From: Saccharicrinis sp963677245
GTDB lineage: Bacteria > Bacteroidota > Bacteroidia > Bacteroidales > Marinilabiliaceae
Assembly (NCBI GenBank): GCA_963677245.1
Contig: OY781921.1
Location: forward strand, 248,001 to 312,000
Direction of reading: 5' to 3'
Length of the DNA: 64,000 bases
Both the position numbers and the translations under genes were made by a program. Of this stretch, positions 16,442 through 24,830 are shown one piece after another. The notes beneath the pieces are model-generated. The model was not told where the DNA came from. It saw only the letters and a list, made by a program, of their open reading frames with translations, and searched no databases. Positions within the stretch are counted from its first letter, which is position 1, and each line of letters starts with the position of its first letter.

Positions 16442-17485
16442 ATGGCGCAATTTAACATGGAGGATCATCCTCATAAAAGATTAAATGTACTTACCGGAGA
16501 ATGGGTTTTGGTTTCTCCACACAGAGCAAAACGTCCATGGCAAGGACAAGTAGAAAAAGTGTCTGAGGAAAAAAGACCTGAATACGACCCTAAATGTTAT
16601 TTGTGTCCGGGAAATGAACGTATTGGAGGGCATTTAAATCCTAAATATGATGAGCCATATGTGTTTGTAAATGATTTTTCTGCCTTATTAAGTGATACAC
16701 CGGAAGGTGGCGTAGATGAAGGATTATTTCAGGCAAGAAGCGAAAGTGGAATCTGTAAAGTAATTTGTTTTTCTCCACGTCACGATTTAACAGTTCCTGA
16801 AATGGAAGTGTCGGAAATTAAGAAAGTAGTGGATCTATGGACTTCAGAATATAAGTCTATTGGCGAAAATGACTTTGTTAACTACGTACAAATATTTGAG
16901 AATAAAGGAAGTGTGATGGGATGTAGTAATCCGCATCCACACGGACAGATATGGTCGAACAGTACCATTCCAAATGAGCCGGCTAAAAAGCAGGTGAAGA
17001 TGAAGGAGTACTACGAGAAGAACGGGAAGAGTTTACTTGGTGATTATATAGCTGCTGAGTTAGAGAAGAAAGAGCGTATTCTTTTCGAAAACGATCACTT
17101 TGTAGGTTTGGTGCCTTACTGGGCTGTGTGGCCATTTGAGGCAATGATTGTGAGTAAGCGTCATGTATCAAGCCTATTAGAATTAACAGAAGAGGAAAAA
17201 GAATCATTTGCAGCTGCTTACAAAGAGTTAACAGTGATGTATGATAACCTGTTTGAGGTTTCTTTCCCTTATTCGGCTGGTATACATCAGGCACCAACCG
17301 ATGGAGAAGAGCATTCTGAGTGGCATTTGCATATGAGTTTTTATCCACCATTGTTGCGTTCGGCAACAGTGAAGAAGTTTATGGTAGGATATGAAATGTT
17401 GGGAACACCTCAGCGTGACATTACTGCCGAAACTAGTGCACAAAGGCTTCGTGACCTGCCTAAGGTTCATTATAAGCACAGGTAG
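16442..17485 (+). CDS. galT: Galactose-1-phosphate uridylyltransferase
   Basis: 347 residues from ATG 16442. A TTG at 16421 is in frame, but ATG with AAAGAATAA before it is the better start. It exchanges UMP between UDP-glucose and galactose-1-phosphate in the Leloir pathway. The catalytic HPH motif is visible in CSNPHPHGQIWSN, the N-terminal Cys pair in CYLCPG is a zinc site, and the C-terminal domain has the HSEWHLHMSF motif. No galK, galE or galactose transporter is adjacent. Preceded by its regulator and followed by a strong terminator at 17506-17538. Control by the adjacent GntR-type regulator is inferred from the operators. Confidence 0.95.
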   Translation: MAQFNMEDHPHKRLNVLTGEWVLVSPHRAKRPWQGQVEKVSEEKRPEYDPKCYLCPGNERIGGHLNPKYDEPYVFVNDFSALLSDTPEGGVDEGLFQARSESGICKVICFSPRHDLTVPEMEVSEIKKVVDLWTSEYKSIGENDFVNYVQIFENKGSVMGCSNPHPHGQIWSNSTIPNEPAKKQVKMKEYYEKNGKSLLGDYIAAELEKKERILFENDHFVGLVPYWAVWPFEAMIVSKRHVSSLLELTEEEKESFAAAYKELTVMYDNLFEVSFPYSAGIHQAPTDGEEHSEWHLHMSFYPPLLRSATVKKFMVGYEMLGTPQRDITAETSAQRLRDLPKVHYKHR

Positions 17486-17505
17486 TTTTTTGGTTTTAGA
17501 GTAAG

Positions 17506-17538
17506 AGAGGTTACTGTGGTAGGTAACCTCTTTTTTTT
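17506..17538 (+). terminator. Terminator after galT
   Basis: Hairpin AGAGGTTAC-TGTGGTA-GGTAACCTCT followed by a run of T. The remainder of the gap to 17730 shows no gene. Confidence 0.9.
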
Positions 17539-17730
17539 GCTTTAAACTCTTTTGTAATCTGATACGATTAGACCGTAAAAAGTCTGGCTTATGAAGATGT
17601 AATAATAAGTTGGATTGCTTGATTTACTTATAGCAGCTCACCTGAACGATGGCATAGCATCATTCTGGTTAAGCTTAATTTTATTATTCTTTATAACTTA
17701 AGCATGACTCTATTTTTAAATAATTTTGCT

Positions 17731-20010
17731 TTAATAAATATGCCAGGTACGATATCTGTTGTCACATCCGTAAAAAGAGTTAGCGCCCATTGTTCCATCA
17801 TCATATAAATAAATATATTCGGGGTAAGAGTATCCACCACTCATTCCTCCCGATAAATGAATGCAGCCTACTTTATTCTTCGTGATGTAGAAGTCTCCAC
17901 AATTTACGTAAGATGGACCAATGACCGATACAAATGAGTAACTCCCACTACCAGCCGAAGAGCCATCGTTATATTCTGCACTATAGTTTCCATCAGTTCC
18001 AAAAGTAATCTTTCTTGGATTTCCTTCTGGAGTACCATAAGAGCCTGGATCGCAACTAATTGTACTGCCGACAAACTGAGAATAAGCATCATTTGTAAGC
18101 GTAACATTAAGTTCAAATTCAACTGCTCTGTTATTTGTAGCATCAGTTATACGTACAATGTAATTGGGATCATGTATATCAGAAGCACTTGTAGGATATT
18201 CTCCGAAGTTTTTCTGAGACCAATCTAAACTATAAGGCTGTACCTTTACCATTTCTCCATCGAGCATTAAAGTTACCATTTGTGTAATATTATTTGGCAA
18301 AGTAATGGCATCCCCTCTGTTTAGTGTAATTAAGGGATTGATTTGTGTATAATCAGGATTATAATCACCAATAAGCAATTGATAATTATATTGTTCACTG
18401 GTTTCGATAGAGAAGGTTCTTGTATCAATTATATTTTCTGCATTATCTTTTAGAATTACCTCCAATTCAATGTGATCCTGATCGTCAGTTACAGTAAGGG
18501 TCGTACTTACTTCACCATTTTCATTGGAGACATCGTTTGTTGTGGATAAGTAGCCTTGTCCGGAATTAATTTTAAATTCAACAGTTGCGTCTTTAAGTTC
18601 TATATCAGAACTGTTGACTACTTTAAGCTTTAGTGTAGTGCTTTCGTTTTTTAAAACAGGACTATTCGTAACATCAACTGTTTCAAGGAATCCATTCTGA
18701 TAAATACTTTGTTCAATATTTTCAGAACTTGTTTGATTGTAACCATCATTAAAAGTAAAGTTGAAGTTAACAAGATCATTTAGTAGGTTAGAAGAGAATT
18801 CCAGTAAAACTTTTCCATCTTCAAGAATCTGATAAGTTAAATCAGAATCCCCTTGAGTCATTTCCATACCAAAACCATCCAATGTTACCACACTTTTCAT
18901 TTCATACTCATCAACCAACTCTGGAAGTGTTCCAAAATCGCTCTGAAAATAGTCTTTCCACACATCTTTAAGTTTTAAATAGGTTGAAATAAAAGAGGCA
19001 TATATCGGGTTAGAAGAATCTTTATCTGACAGATTAAGTGTTCTGAATTGTGCTGATACTTCTATAAGCAAAGCATAGTTTTCTATGTCGAGAGATGAGG
19101 TATTAGAAGCCGCTTTTAAGGCTTTTAATTCACTGAGACCAATTTTTTCGGTAGTATAGTCCATTATGGTTTCATAAGCAAGAGCCATTCTGTCAATGGT
19201 TACTGCCTTAAGGCCTTTTAATAAAGCTGGAATTACAGTTTTTAATATATAATTATTTTTACCTGTAATAAATGCAATACCTACATCTATTCCAACAATG
19301 ATACCTGTAGCAATGGTTGCTGCAGTTCCAGCCTCTGCCACTAAAATAGCAGTTGCTGCTACCTTAATAACTTGTATTAATACGCATTTTGCATCGCATT
19401 CAGCAGATATTAAACTACTTTTTAAGGATGCTGGCAGATTTGTAAGAGATTGGAGTTCTTGCAACTCTTTACCTTGTTGTTCCAGTTGGTTAATCAGCGT
19501 TTGGTTTACCAATACAAATTGAGCAGCAATACTTTTTTGTTCTTCGCTTAATAAATTAAAGTTATTTAAATTGGTTTGCATCTCATTAGTATAAGCACCA
19601 TCTGAGATAGACTGTAAGTCAACAAAATCATTTACAATGGCATCGGGATCTGTAATTTCAATAGCTTTTGTAACTTCCAGTATAAGACTGTTTTTAATTC
19701 CTTCAATCTTAAGTAATTGATTTCCTTCTTCAGTTTCGGCTGGTACTATAAATATCAAAGATTCATCAGTAACCGAAACGGAAAGTGAGTTGTTTCCTAA
19801 TTTACCGGAAAGAGTTTGATTGGCCTCTATTTCTCCATTATGATTTATTACCACAATTTCAAGTGGGGCGTAGCTGCTTTGATCAGTAGCTATGGTAAGT
19901 TCAGTTTCTATTTCCTTAGGTTTGTTTATATCTTCTTCACCTGAGCAATAGCTAAGGAATACAGTAAGTAGAAGAAAACCTATTAATCTGAGGTAATTGT
20001 AAATAGTCAT
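17731..20010 (-). CDS. Large secreted lipoprotein with Ig-like domain and hydrophobic insert
   Basis: 759 residues. Signal sequence with likely lipidated Cys22 (FLSYCSGEED; the Tyr before Cys is atypical). Residues about 35-115 are beta-rich. Residues 209-249 are an Ala/Gly/Ile-rich hydrophobic stretch long enough for two helices, preceded by CDAKC (205-209), which is surprising in a lipoprotein. A Big_1-type Ig domain lies near 440-540 (NSPVLKNESTTLKLKV ... GEVSTTLTV). The C-terminal third has repeated Gly/Ser-Tyr beta segments and paired Cys. It probably sits on the outer membrane. Function unknown. Alone on its strand. Confidence 0.75.
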   Translation of the reverse strand: MTIYNYLRLIGFLLLTVFLSYCSGEEDINKPKEIETELTIATDQSSYAPLEIVVINHNGEIEANQTLSGKLGNNSLSVSVTDESLIFIVPAETEEGNQLLKIEGIKNSLILEVTKAIEITDPDAIVNDFVDLQSISDGAYTNEMQTNLNNFNLLSEEQKSIAAQFVLVNQTLINQLEQQGKELQELQSLTNLPASLKSSLISAECDAKCVLIQVIKVAATAILVAEAGTAATIATGIIVGIDVGIAFITGKNNYILKTVIPALLKGLKAVTIDRMALAYETIMDYTTEKIGLSELKALKAASNTSSLDIENYALLIEVSAQFRTLNLSDKDSSNPIYASFISTYLKLKDVWKDYFQSDFGTLPELVDEYEMKSVVTLDGFGMEMTQGDSDLTYQILEDGKVLLEFSSNLLNDLVNFNFTFNDGYNQTSSENIEQSIYQNGFLETVDVTNSPVLKNESTTLKLKVVNSSDIELKDATVEFKINSGQGYLSTTNDVSNENGEVSTTLTVTDDQDHIELEVILKDNAENIIDTRTFSIETSEQYNYQLLIGDYNPDYTQINPLITLNRGDAITLPNNITQMVTLMLDGEMVKVQPYSLDWSQKNFGEYPTSASDIHDPNYIVRITDATNNRAVEFELNVTLTNDAYSQFVGSTISCDPGSYGTPEGNPRKITFGTDGNYSAEYNDGSSAGSGSYSFVSVIGPSYVNCGDFYITKNKVGCIHLSGGMSGGYSYPEYIYLYDDGTMGANSFYGCDNRYRTWHIY

Positions 20011-20369
20011 GAATTTGAATATTTTATTTAATGAGTCTGAAAATAAGATAAAATACTCTTAATATCTCTAAAGATTGGTCAATATTCATTCTGACTTGAT
20101 TAATGTTACCCTATTATCCGATCAATTTTTCCCTGTTTTTCATAATAATAACATTAAGAACAGCTAAAATAAATAATCAGATTGAGGAAGTATTTTTTAA
20201 TAAAAGTGGATTATACTAGATACTTATAAAAGCATTAGAGAGACATCATTATATTGGTGTTGTCTTCCTGTTAAGGAATTGAATAGGATCAGGTAAGTTT
20301 ATATATTAAAAAAGGTTGCCTCGTATGGACAACCTTTTCTGAAAGTATTATATATTTTTAAAACAGATT
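20011..20369. other. Intergenic region with a terminator
   Basis: AT-rich, no ORF. It holds the terminator of the glycine-rich protein gene (20310-20338) and the upstream region of the lipoprotein gene, for which no clear TAnnTTTG promoter is visible. Confidence 0.6.
20310..20338 (-). terminator. Terminator after the glycine-rich protein gene
   Basis: AAAAGGTTG (20310-20318) and CAACCTTTT (20330-20338) form a 9-bp stem. On the minus strand it is followed by a run of T. Located just downstream of the gene ending at 20370. Confidence 0.8.
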
Positions 20370-22463
20370 CTATCTAATAATTATTTTCTTAACGTATTCG
20401 CCTGAAGAAGTTATAATTTTTAAAAAGTAAAATCCTCCGTTTATATCTTGCACATCGATAACCGGTTTGTTTTTAAGTTCCTTTATCACTTGTCCGGTTT
20501 GCGAGATAAGTTGCATGCCAAGAATTTCTTTAGTGCAATCAATTCTAACCACATCATTAGCTGGATTTGGATAAACGACTATTTCATTATTCTCTTTTTC
20601 TGGTGATTTTAATGCAGTACTAATGAGTGGTGTGTATTGTTCCGAAATAAAGGAGCAAATATCATTATAAGCATATAGGGCATAGGTGTTATTGGTTTGA
20701 GGCATTTCAAAAATTGTTGATGTTTCGGTAGATAAATACTCAATGTTATTATCATTTGTGAATTTTACCCACATATAACTAAAATCACCACTATTATTTA
20801 AACTTAATGTATTCCCTTCCTGGCTAATATTTAAAACAAAGTCGCAATAACTTATACGAACCATTCCATCGGCTCCATTGGTGCTTACGTAACCGCTTCC
20901 ATTTCCACCACTTCCTCCACCTCCGTAGTTTGAAGGTGCTATAGAAGGGTTAGAGTTAGCATACCCATGAAGGCAATTATAGTAACCAGCACCTTTACCA
21001 CCGCTACCTCCTGGAAAACCACCGGATTCTCCCGCAGACCCACCTTCATGTGAACAACCGTCGGGATCATATGGATGCGTATCTCCGCCATTGTTACCAT
21101 TTCCAAATCGCCCGGCTGCGCCACCGCCACCGCCGCCATAATATGTCCAGTAGCCTTTACCACCATCACCTCCGGCAAAGTTAGCAATATTACCATTGCT
21201 TCCGGTTCCTCCAACACCCACTAATCCATAACCATCATCATCCCTGCTATAGCTTGAGTTGGTTCCAGAGCTTGCAGATAACAAACCAAGCACTTGTGTA
21301 ATCTCATTTTGACCTGCCTCAGCTACCTCAATAGATAGAGATTGATTTAATGTAAGTGTGTAAATACCTGAGGCATATCCACCACCGCCACCACCAGACA
21401 GTCCATTGGATCTTCCATTTCCTCCTCCACCAACAACTTCTATATAAGCATTGTTAGTTATGGTGTTAAGATGTTCGTAGTTGCCTGAAGTCTCGTAAAC
21501 AGCTGCACCAATGGATTCTGAATTATTGGCTATATCCTCAAATGTATAAGTATAGAAAGCAGATGTGCGTGTAATACCATTGTGTGTTAACTCTACCGCA
21601 TAGTTTCCTGGTTGCGTAACCATAAAACTTCGGTTAGTTTCTCCTGCTATAGGGTTATTGTCTTCATCAACCCATTGATAGCTTGATTCAGCATCATTGG
21701 CATGTAAAGTTAAACCGATAGGGGTAAGGCCATTGATTAACGAAGCTGTTGATATTCTTACATAACCGTTAGCTCCGGTGGTGCTTGCGTAACCGCTTCC
21801 ATTTCCACCACTTCCACCACCACCATAATTAATAGGGTCAGTAGATGGATTAGAGTTAGCATACCCATGAAGGCAATTGTAATAACCGGCACCTTTACCG
21901 CCGTTTCCTCCAGGAAAACCTCCTGATTCTCCGGCAGCACCCCCTTCATGTGAGCAACCATCAGGATCGTAGGGGTGTGTATCTCCACCATTTTTACCAT
22001 TTCCATCAGGTCCGGCAGCTCCGCCGCCGCCGCCACCATAATAGGTCCAATAGCCTTTGCCGCCATCACCACCAGTGTAGTTTGCAATATTACCATTACT
22101 TCCGGTTCCACCAGTTCCAACAATACCATAACCATCATCGTCTCTTGAATAACTGGCATTGGTTCCTGAGCTGGCTGAAATTAAGTCAGCAACACTTGTT
22201 ATTTCGCTAGAACCTGCATTAGCCACTGTTACAGTAAGTGTTTGGCCAGGAATAACGGTATATTTTCCCAGTGCATAACCGCCACCTCCGCCACCTGATA
22301 AACCATTGGATCTGCCGTTCCCTCCGGCACCAACAACTTCAATCCAAATGCTTGTTATGCCATCAGGTACTGTATATTGTCCATCACTAAAAAAAGTAAC
22401 TTCCTGGCTGAATATAAATTGACTAAGTAATAATAGTGTTATGAGTTGTGCGATTGTCTTCAT
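20370..22463 (-). CDS. Glycine-rich secreted protein with exact internal duplication and type IX sorting domain
   Basis: 697 residues: signal peptide (1-19), a Gly-rich segment at about 41-238, an Ig/PKD-like domain at about 240-300, a second Gly-rich segment at about 341-538, a short beta domain, then a T9SS sorting domain (EIVVYPNPANDVVRID ... NGGFYFLKI, about 625-697). The two Gly-rich segments align without gaps at an offset of exactly 300 residues and carry the same Cys-containing motifs (DPDGCSHEGG; YYNCLHGY). It is probably exported to the cell surface; a structural or adhesive role is inference. Long antisense and shadow ORFs here are artefacts of the Gly-codon bias. Confidence 0.85.
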   Translation of the reverse strand: MKTIAQLITLLLLSQFIFSQEVTFFSDGQYTVPDGITSIWIEVVGAGGNGRSNGLSGGGGGGYALGKYTVIPGQTLTVTVANAGSSEITSVADLISASSGTNASYSRDDDGYGIVGTGGTGSNGNIANYTGGDGGKGYWTYYGGGGGGAAGPDGNGKNGGDTHPYDPDGCSHEGGAAGESGGFPGGNGGKGAGYYNCLHGYANSNPSTDPINYGGGGSGGNGSGYASTTGANGYVRISTASLINGLTPIGLTLHANDAESSYQWVDEDNNPIAGETNRSFMVTQPGNYAVELTHNGITRTSAFYTYTFEDIANNSESIGAAVYETSGNYEHLNTITNNAYIEVVGGGGNGRSNGLSGGGGGGYASGIYTLTLNQSLSIEVAEAGQNEITQVLGLLSASSGTNSSYSRDDDGYGLVGVGGTGSNGNIANFAGGDGGKGYWTYYGGGGGGAAGRFGNGNNGGDTHPYDPDGCSHEGGSAGESGGFPGGSGGKGAGYYNCLHGYANSNPSIAPSNYGGGGSGGNGSGYVSTNGADGMVRISYCDFVLNISQEGNTLSLNNSGDFSYMWVKFTNDNNIEYLSTETSTIFEMPQTNNTYALYAYNDICSFISEQYTPLISTALKSPEKENNEIVVYPNPANDVVRIDCTKEILGMQLISQTGQVIKELKNKPVIDVQDINGGFYFLKIITSSGEYVKKIIIR

Positions 22464-22506
22464 TTTTAAAAGAGTTAGTTTTTAGTTATTGTTAGTTTAA
22501 CGGCGG

Positions 22507-22536
22507 CAAAAATACATTTTACTATACCGAACGCAA
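22507..22536 (-). promoter_or_regulatory. Promoter of the glycine-rich protein gene
   Basis: On the minus strand: TTG (22534-22536), a 19-base spacer, TATTTTTG (22507-22514). It leaves a leader of about 40 bases. Full consensus. Confidence 0.85.
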
Positions 22537-22649
22537 AATTTAATTTTGTTAAAAAAAATCTGCAAAATCATAAAGTGTGTTCGCACAAAAGTAATTTTTT
22601 GGATAATTGTAGTGTGTTTATATTCAATTGAGAGCATTTAGTGTTAAAC

Positions 22650-22687
22650 AAAAGCCGAAGTAGAAAGGAAATTCAACTCCGGCTTTT
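22650..22687. terminator. Terminator hairpin
   Basis: AAAAGCCG (22650-22657) and CGGCTTTT (22680-22687) around a loop of about 22 bases, just after the stop of the gene that begins at 23376. T-rich on both strands, so it may also act in the other direction. Confidence 0.7.
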
Positions 22688-22722
22688 GTTTTTTTGTTTC
22701 AATAATTATGAACAACTATCAT

Positions 22723-23376
22723 TTAACTCTTGACTTTTTTGCCCAGGCTTTCTAACAGCTGAGGAGAATCTTCGAATGCAATTTTGGCAATGGCAAAGAA
22801 GTCTCGCATCCATTTATCCAACTTTTTCATTGCTTGATCTTTCGATTTTGTGGCAGACTGTGATTTTCCTCTTAAATCTAAATAGACTTTGCGTAAGGTT
22901 TTTACCTCGGCATGTAATGCAGTTGCCGTACTAATATCATCCTGACTCACTTTAAAACCGAGTAATTGATTTTTAGCCGTCTCATTTGTATTCAGTTCGT
23001 TATAAAATAGCTCAATGGAGTTCATCAGGCTTAAATAGTCCTTAGGTATAGCATGAACTAAATCAAGTTTCATCATAAGTTCGTAGTCTTCTTTAAATAT
23101 TACTTTGCTCTTCTTGCGATGGGCACGATATAAAGTTTTCAAATCGGTTAATTTTGCATCGAATTTTTTATGTGCAATCAATGTCTCCCTATTTTCTTTT
23201 TCATTATAGTGATAGGCATCAGAAGCACTCTGTACTATATTTTTACCTACGTCAATTTGTTCGCCACCTATACCAACTTCACTCATTAATGAAGCAATTT
23301 GTGTATTTGAAACTACATTTTCCAATGCAATTTGGCCTTGCTCTATAGTGGCCAGTTCGGTTCTTTGTTTTGTCAT
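22723..23376 (-). CDS. Helical protein of unknown function
   Basis: 217 residues, highly charged and predicted almost wholly helical with coiled-coil character (about 55-110 and 150-200), no signal peptide or membrane segment. The N-terminus (TKQRTELATIEQGQIALENVV) and the C-terminal Lys-rich end are hydrophilic. No named family recognised. Followed by a terminator and preceded by a gap of about 530 bases, so it appears to be a monocistronic unit. A cytoplasmic role, perhaps phage- or stress-related, cannot be judged from sequence. Confidence 0.7.
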   Translation of the reverse strand: MTKQRTELATIEQGQIALENVVSNTQIASLMSEVGIGGEQIDVGKNIVQSASDAYHYNEKENRETLIAHKKFDAKLTDLKTLYRAHRKKSKVIFKEDYELMMKLDLVHAIPKDYLSLMNSIELFYNELNTNETAKNQLLGFKVSQDDISTATALHAEVKTLRKVYLDLRGKSQSATKSKDQAMKKLDKWMRDFFAIAKIAFEDSPQLLESLGKKVKS

Positions 23377-23905
23377 AATAAACGGTTTAAAAATTTGAAT
23401 AAAACTTTGAATTATTCAATAAGTTAACCGGATATTATGCGTTTGTCAATAGCTGAAATTATAAAAATGAAGATATTATTGTATTTTGTTAATGAATTAT
23501 ATAAAAGTTCAGGAGTTGATTAATTTCAAATAATAAAGAAATCATATCCTTATTCAGTTGAAAATAAATAAAAGACTGAAATTTAGATGTATTTCAAAAC
23601 TATAATAGATACTGATAGCGTTGCATCTTTATTTAAGGTAAAGGAAAATTAATGGCAATGATCTGGAGATAAGAGAAAATGACTTGATTATTTTGGATGA
23701 TGACTTATTTATGCTGTTGTATGATTGAAAATACTTTTGTTTGACTTGAGTATTTTGAAAGATGACATTACGATAAAAACAAGTGACATGAATGTTTAGT
23801 ACTATGTCTTCAGTATAAAACTCAAAGGCTAGCCTTAAATATCTATGATCTCTATATTTTATTTAAGATAGAAAGGAAAGAAGGGATTAGGTAAAGTGTA
23901 TTTTC
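23377..23905. other. Gene-free 529-bp intergenic region
   Basis: AT-rich with many stops in all frames. No tRNA-like cloverleaf, terminator or consensus promoter is evident. It may contain degraded coding sequence, but nothing is recognisable. Confidence 0.55.
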
Positions 23906-24589
23906 TTATTCTTTTAATTCCAAAAGCTCTATCATTTCCTTAAAAGTTGTAAAAACAGGCGCCTTTAAAATCAAGTTCTCTTTACTTACCGGATGTTTTA
24001 TAGATAATTCTTTGGCATGAAGCATCATGGTTGTCATATTCCAGCGTTCCTTAAATAGTTTGTTTTGCTTATTGCAACCATGGGGCCTGTCGCCAACAAT
24101 AGGATGGCGCAAATGATTTAAATGTTTGCGTATCTGATGCATTCTACCGGTTTTGGGGTAGGCTTCTATTAAGGAATAGCGTGAGGTTTCGAATTTACCA
24201 AAGGGAATATTCAATTCGGTTCGGGTAAGTGTTTTAAACCAAGTAATGGCTTCCTGCTTTTTACCACGATCATTAATCAAAGGATAATCCACTTCAATTT
24301 CGTCAGGGAAATAACCACGTACAATGGCCAGATATTTCTTTTGTGTTTCATCACTTTCAAGCATTTTTTGCGTTTCGTAGGCCATCTGGCTACTTAATGC
24401 AAATAATAATACACCGGATGTTTTTCGGTCTAAGCGATGTATAGGAAAAACCTTGTGCCCAATTTGATCGCGTAGTAATTGTAAGGCAAATTCTTCAGCA
24501 TCGGCTGCAATAGGGCTACGATGCACTAATAAACCATGTGGTTTATTGATGGCAATAATGTATTCGTCACGGTAAATGATGTCCAGCAT
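23906..24589 (-). CDS. truC: tRNA pseudouridine(65) synthase (TruC-type)
   Basis: 227 residues of the RluA family. The catalytic motif HRLDRKTSG (51-59) has Asp54, the same position as E. coli TruC. RMHQIRKHLNHLRHPIVGD and GCNKQN follow. Compact, without an S4 domain, as in TruC. It is expected to isomerise U65 in the T-stem of tRNA. TruC is distinguished from RluC/RluD by the missing S4 domain and the HPIVGD...HG block, and the sub-family call is inference. Alone on its strand and possibly in charge of other sites. Confidence 0.85.
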   Translation of the reverse strand: MLDIIYRDEYIIAINKPHGLLVHRSPIAADAEEFALQLLRDQIGHKVFPIHRLDRKTSGVLLFALSSQMAYETQKMLESDETQKKYLAIVRGYFPDEIEVDYPLINDRGKKQEAITWFKTLTRTELNIPFGKFETSRYSLIEAYPKTGRMHQIRKHLNHLRHPIVGDRPHGCNKQNKLFKERWNMTTMMLHAKELSIKHPVSKENLILKAPVFTTFKEMIELLELKE

Positions 24590-24830
24590 ACTAATGGATG
24601 TAAATTGGCGTGCAAATTAGGAAAAAGTAAACTAGTTTACATGGTAACATACAGGTTTTAATTCTGATTTAAGATGCTATATTTTATAAATCATTTTCTT
24701 GTTTATAGCAGGCTTTGGCATAGAGGATGATTATTTACTTTGGGCGTAAATTTTCGTATTTTTCTGAATAGATTTCTTGTATGTAAAGGGATTGTTATAT
24801 TTTCATCGCAAATTTTAAATATAAATCAAC

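Noticed and set aside
20939..22210. 86- to 133-residue ORFs in the glycine-rich gene
   Set aside because: Frames opened by GGN codon bias on alternative strands/frames; Met/Val/His-rich nonsense composition.
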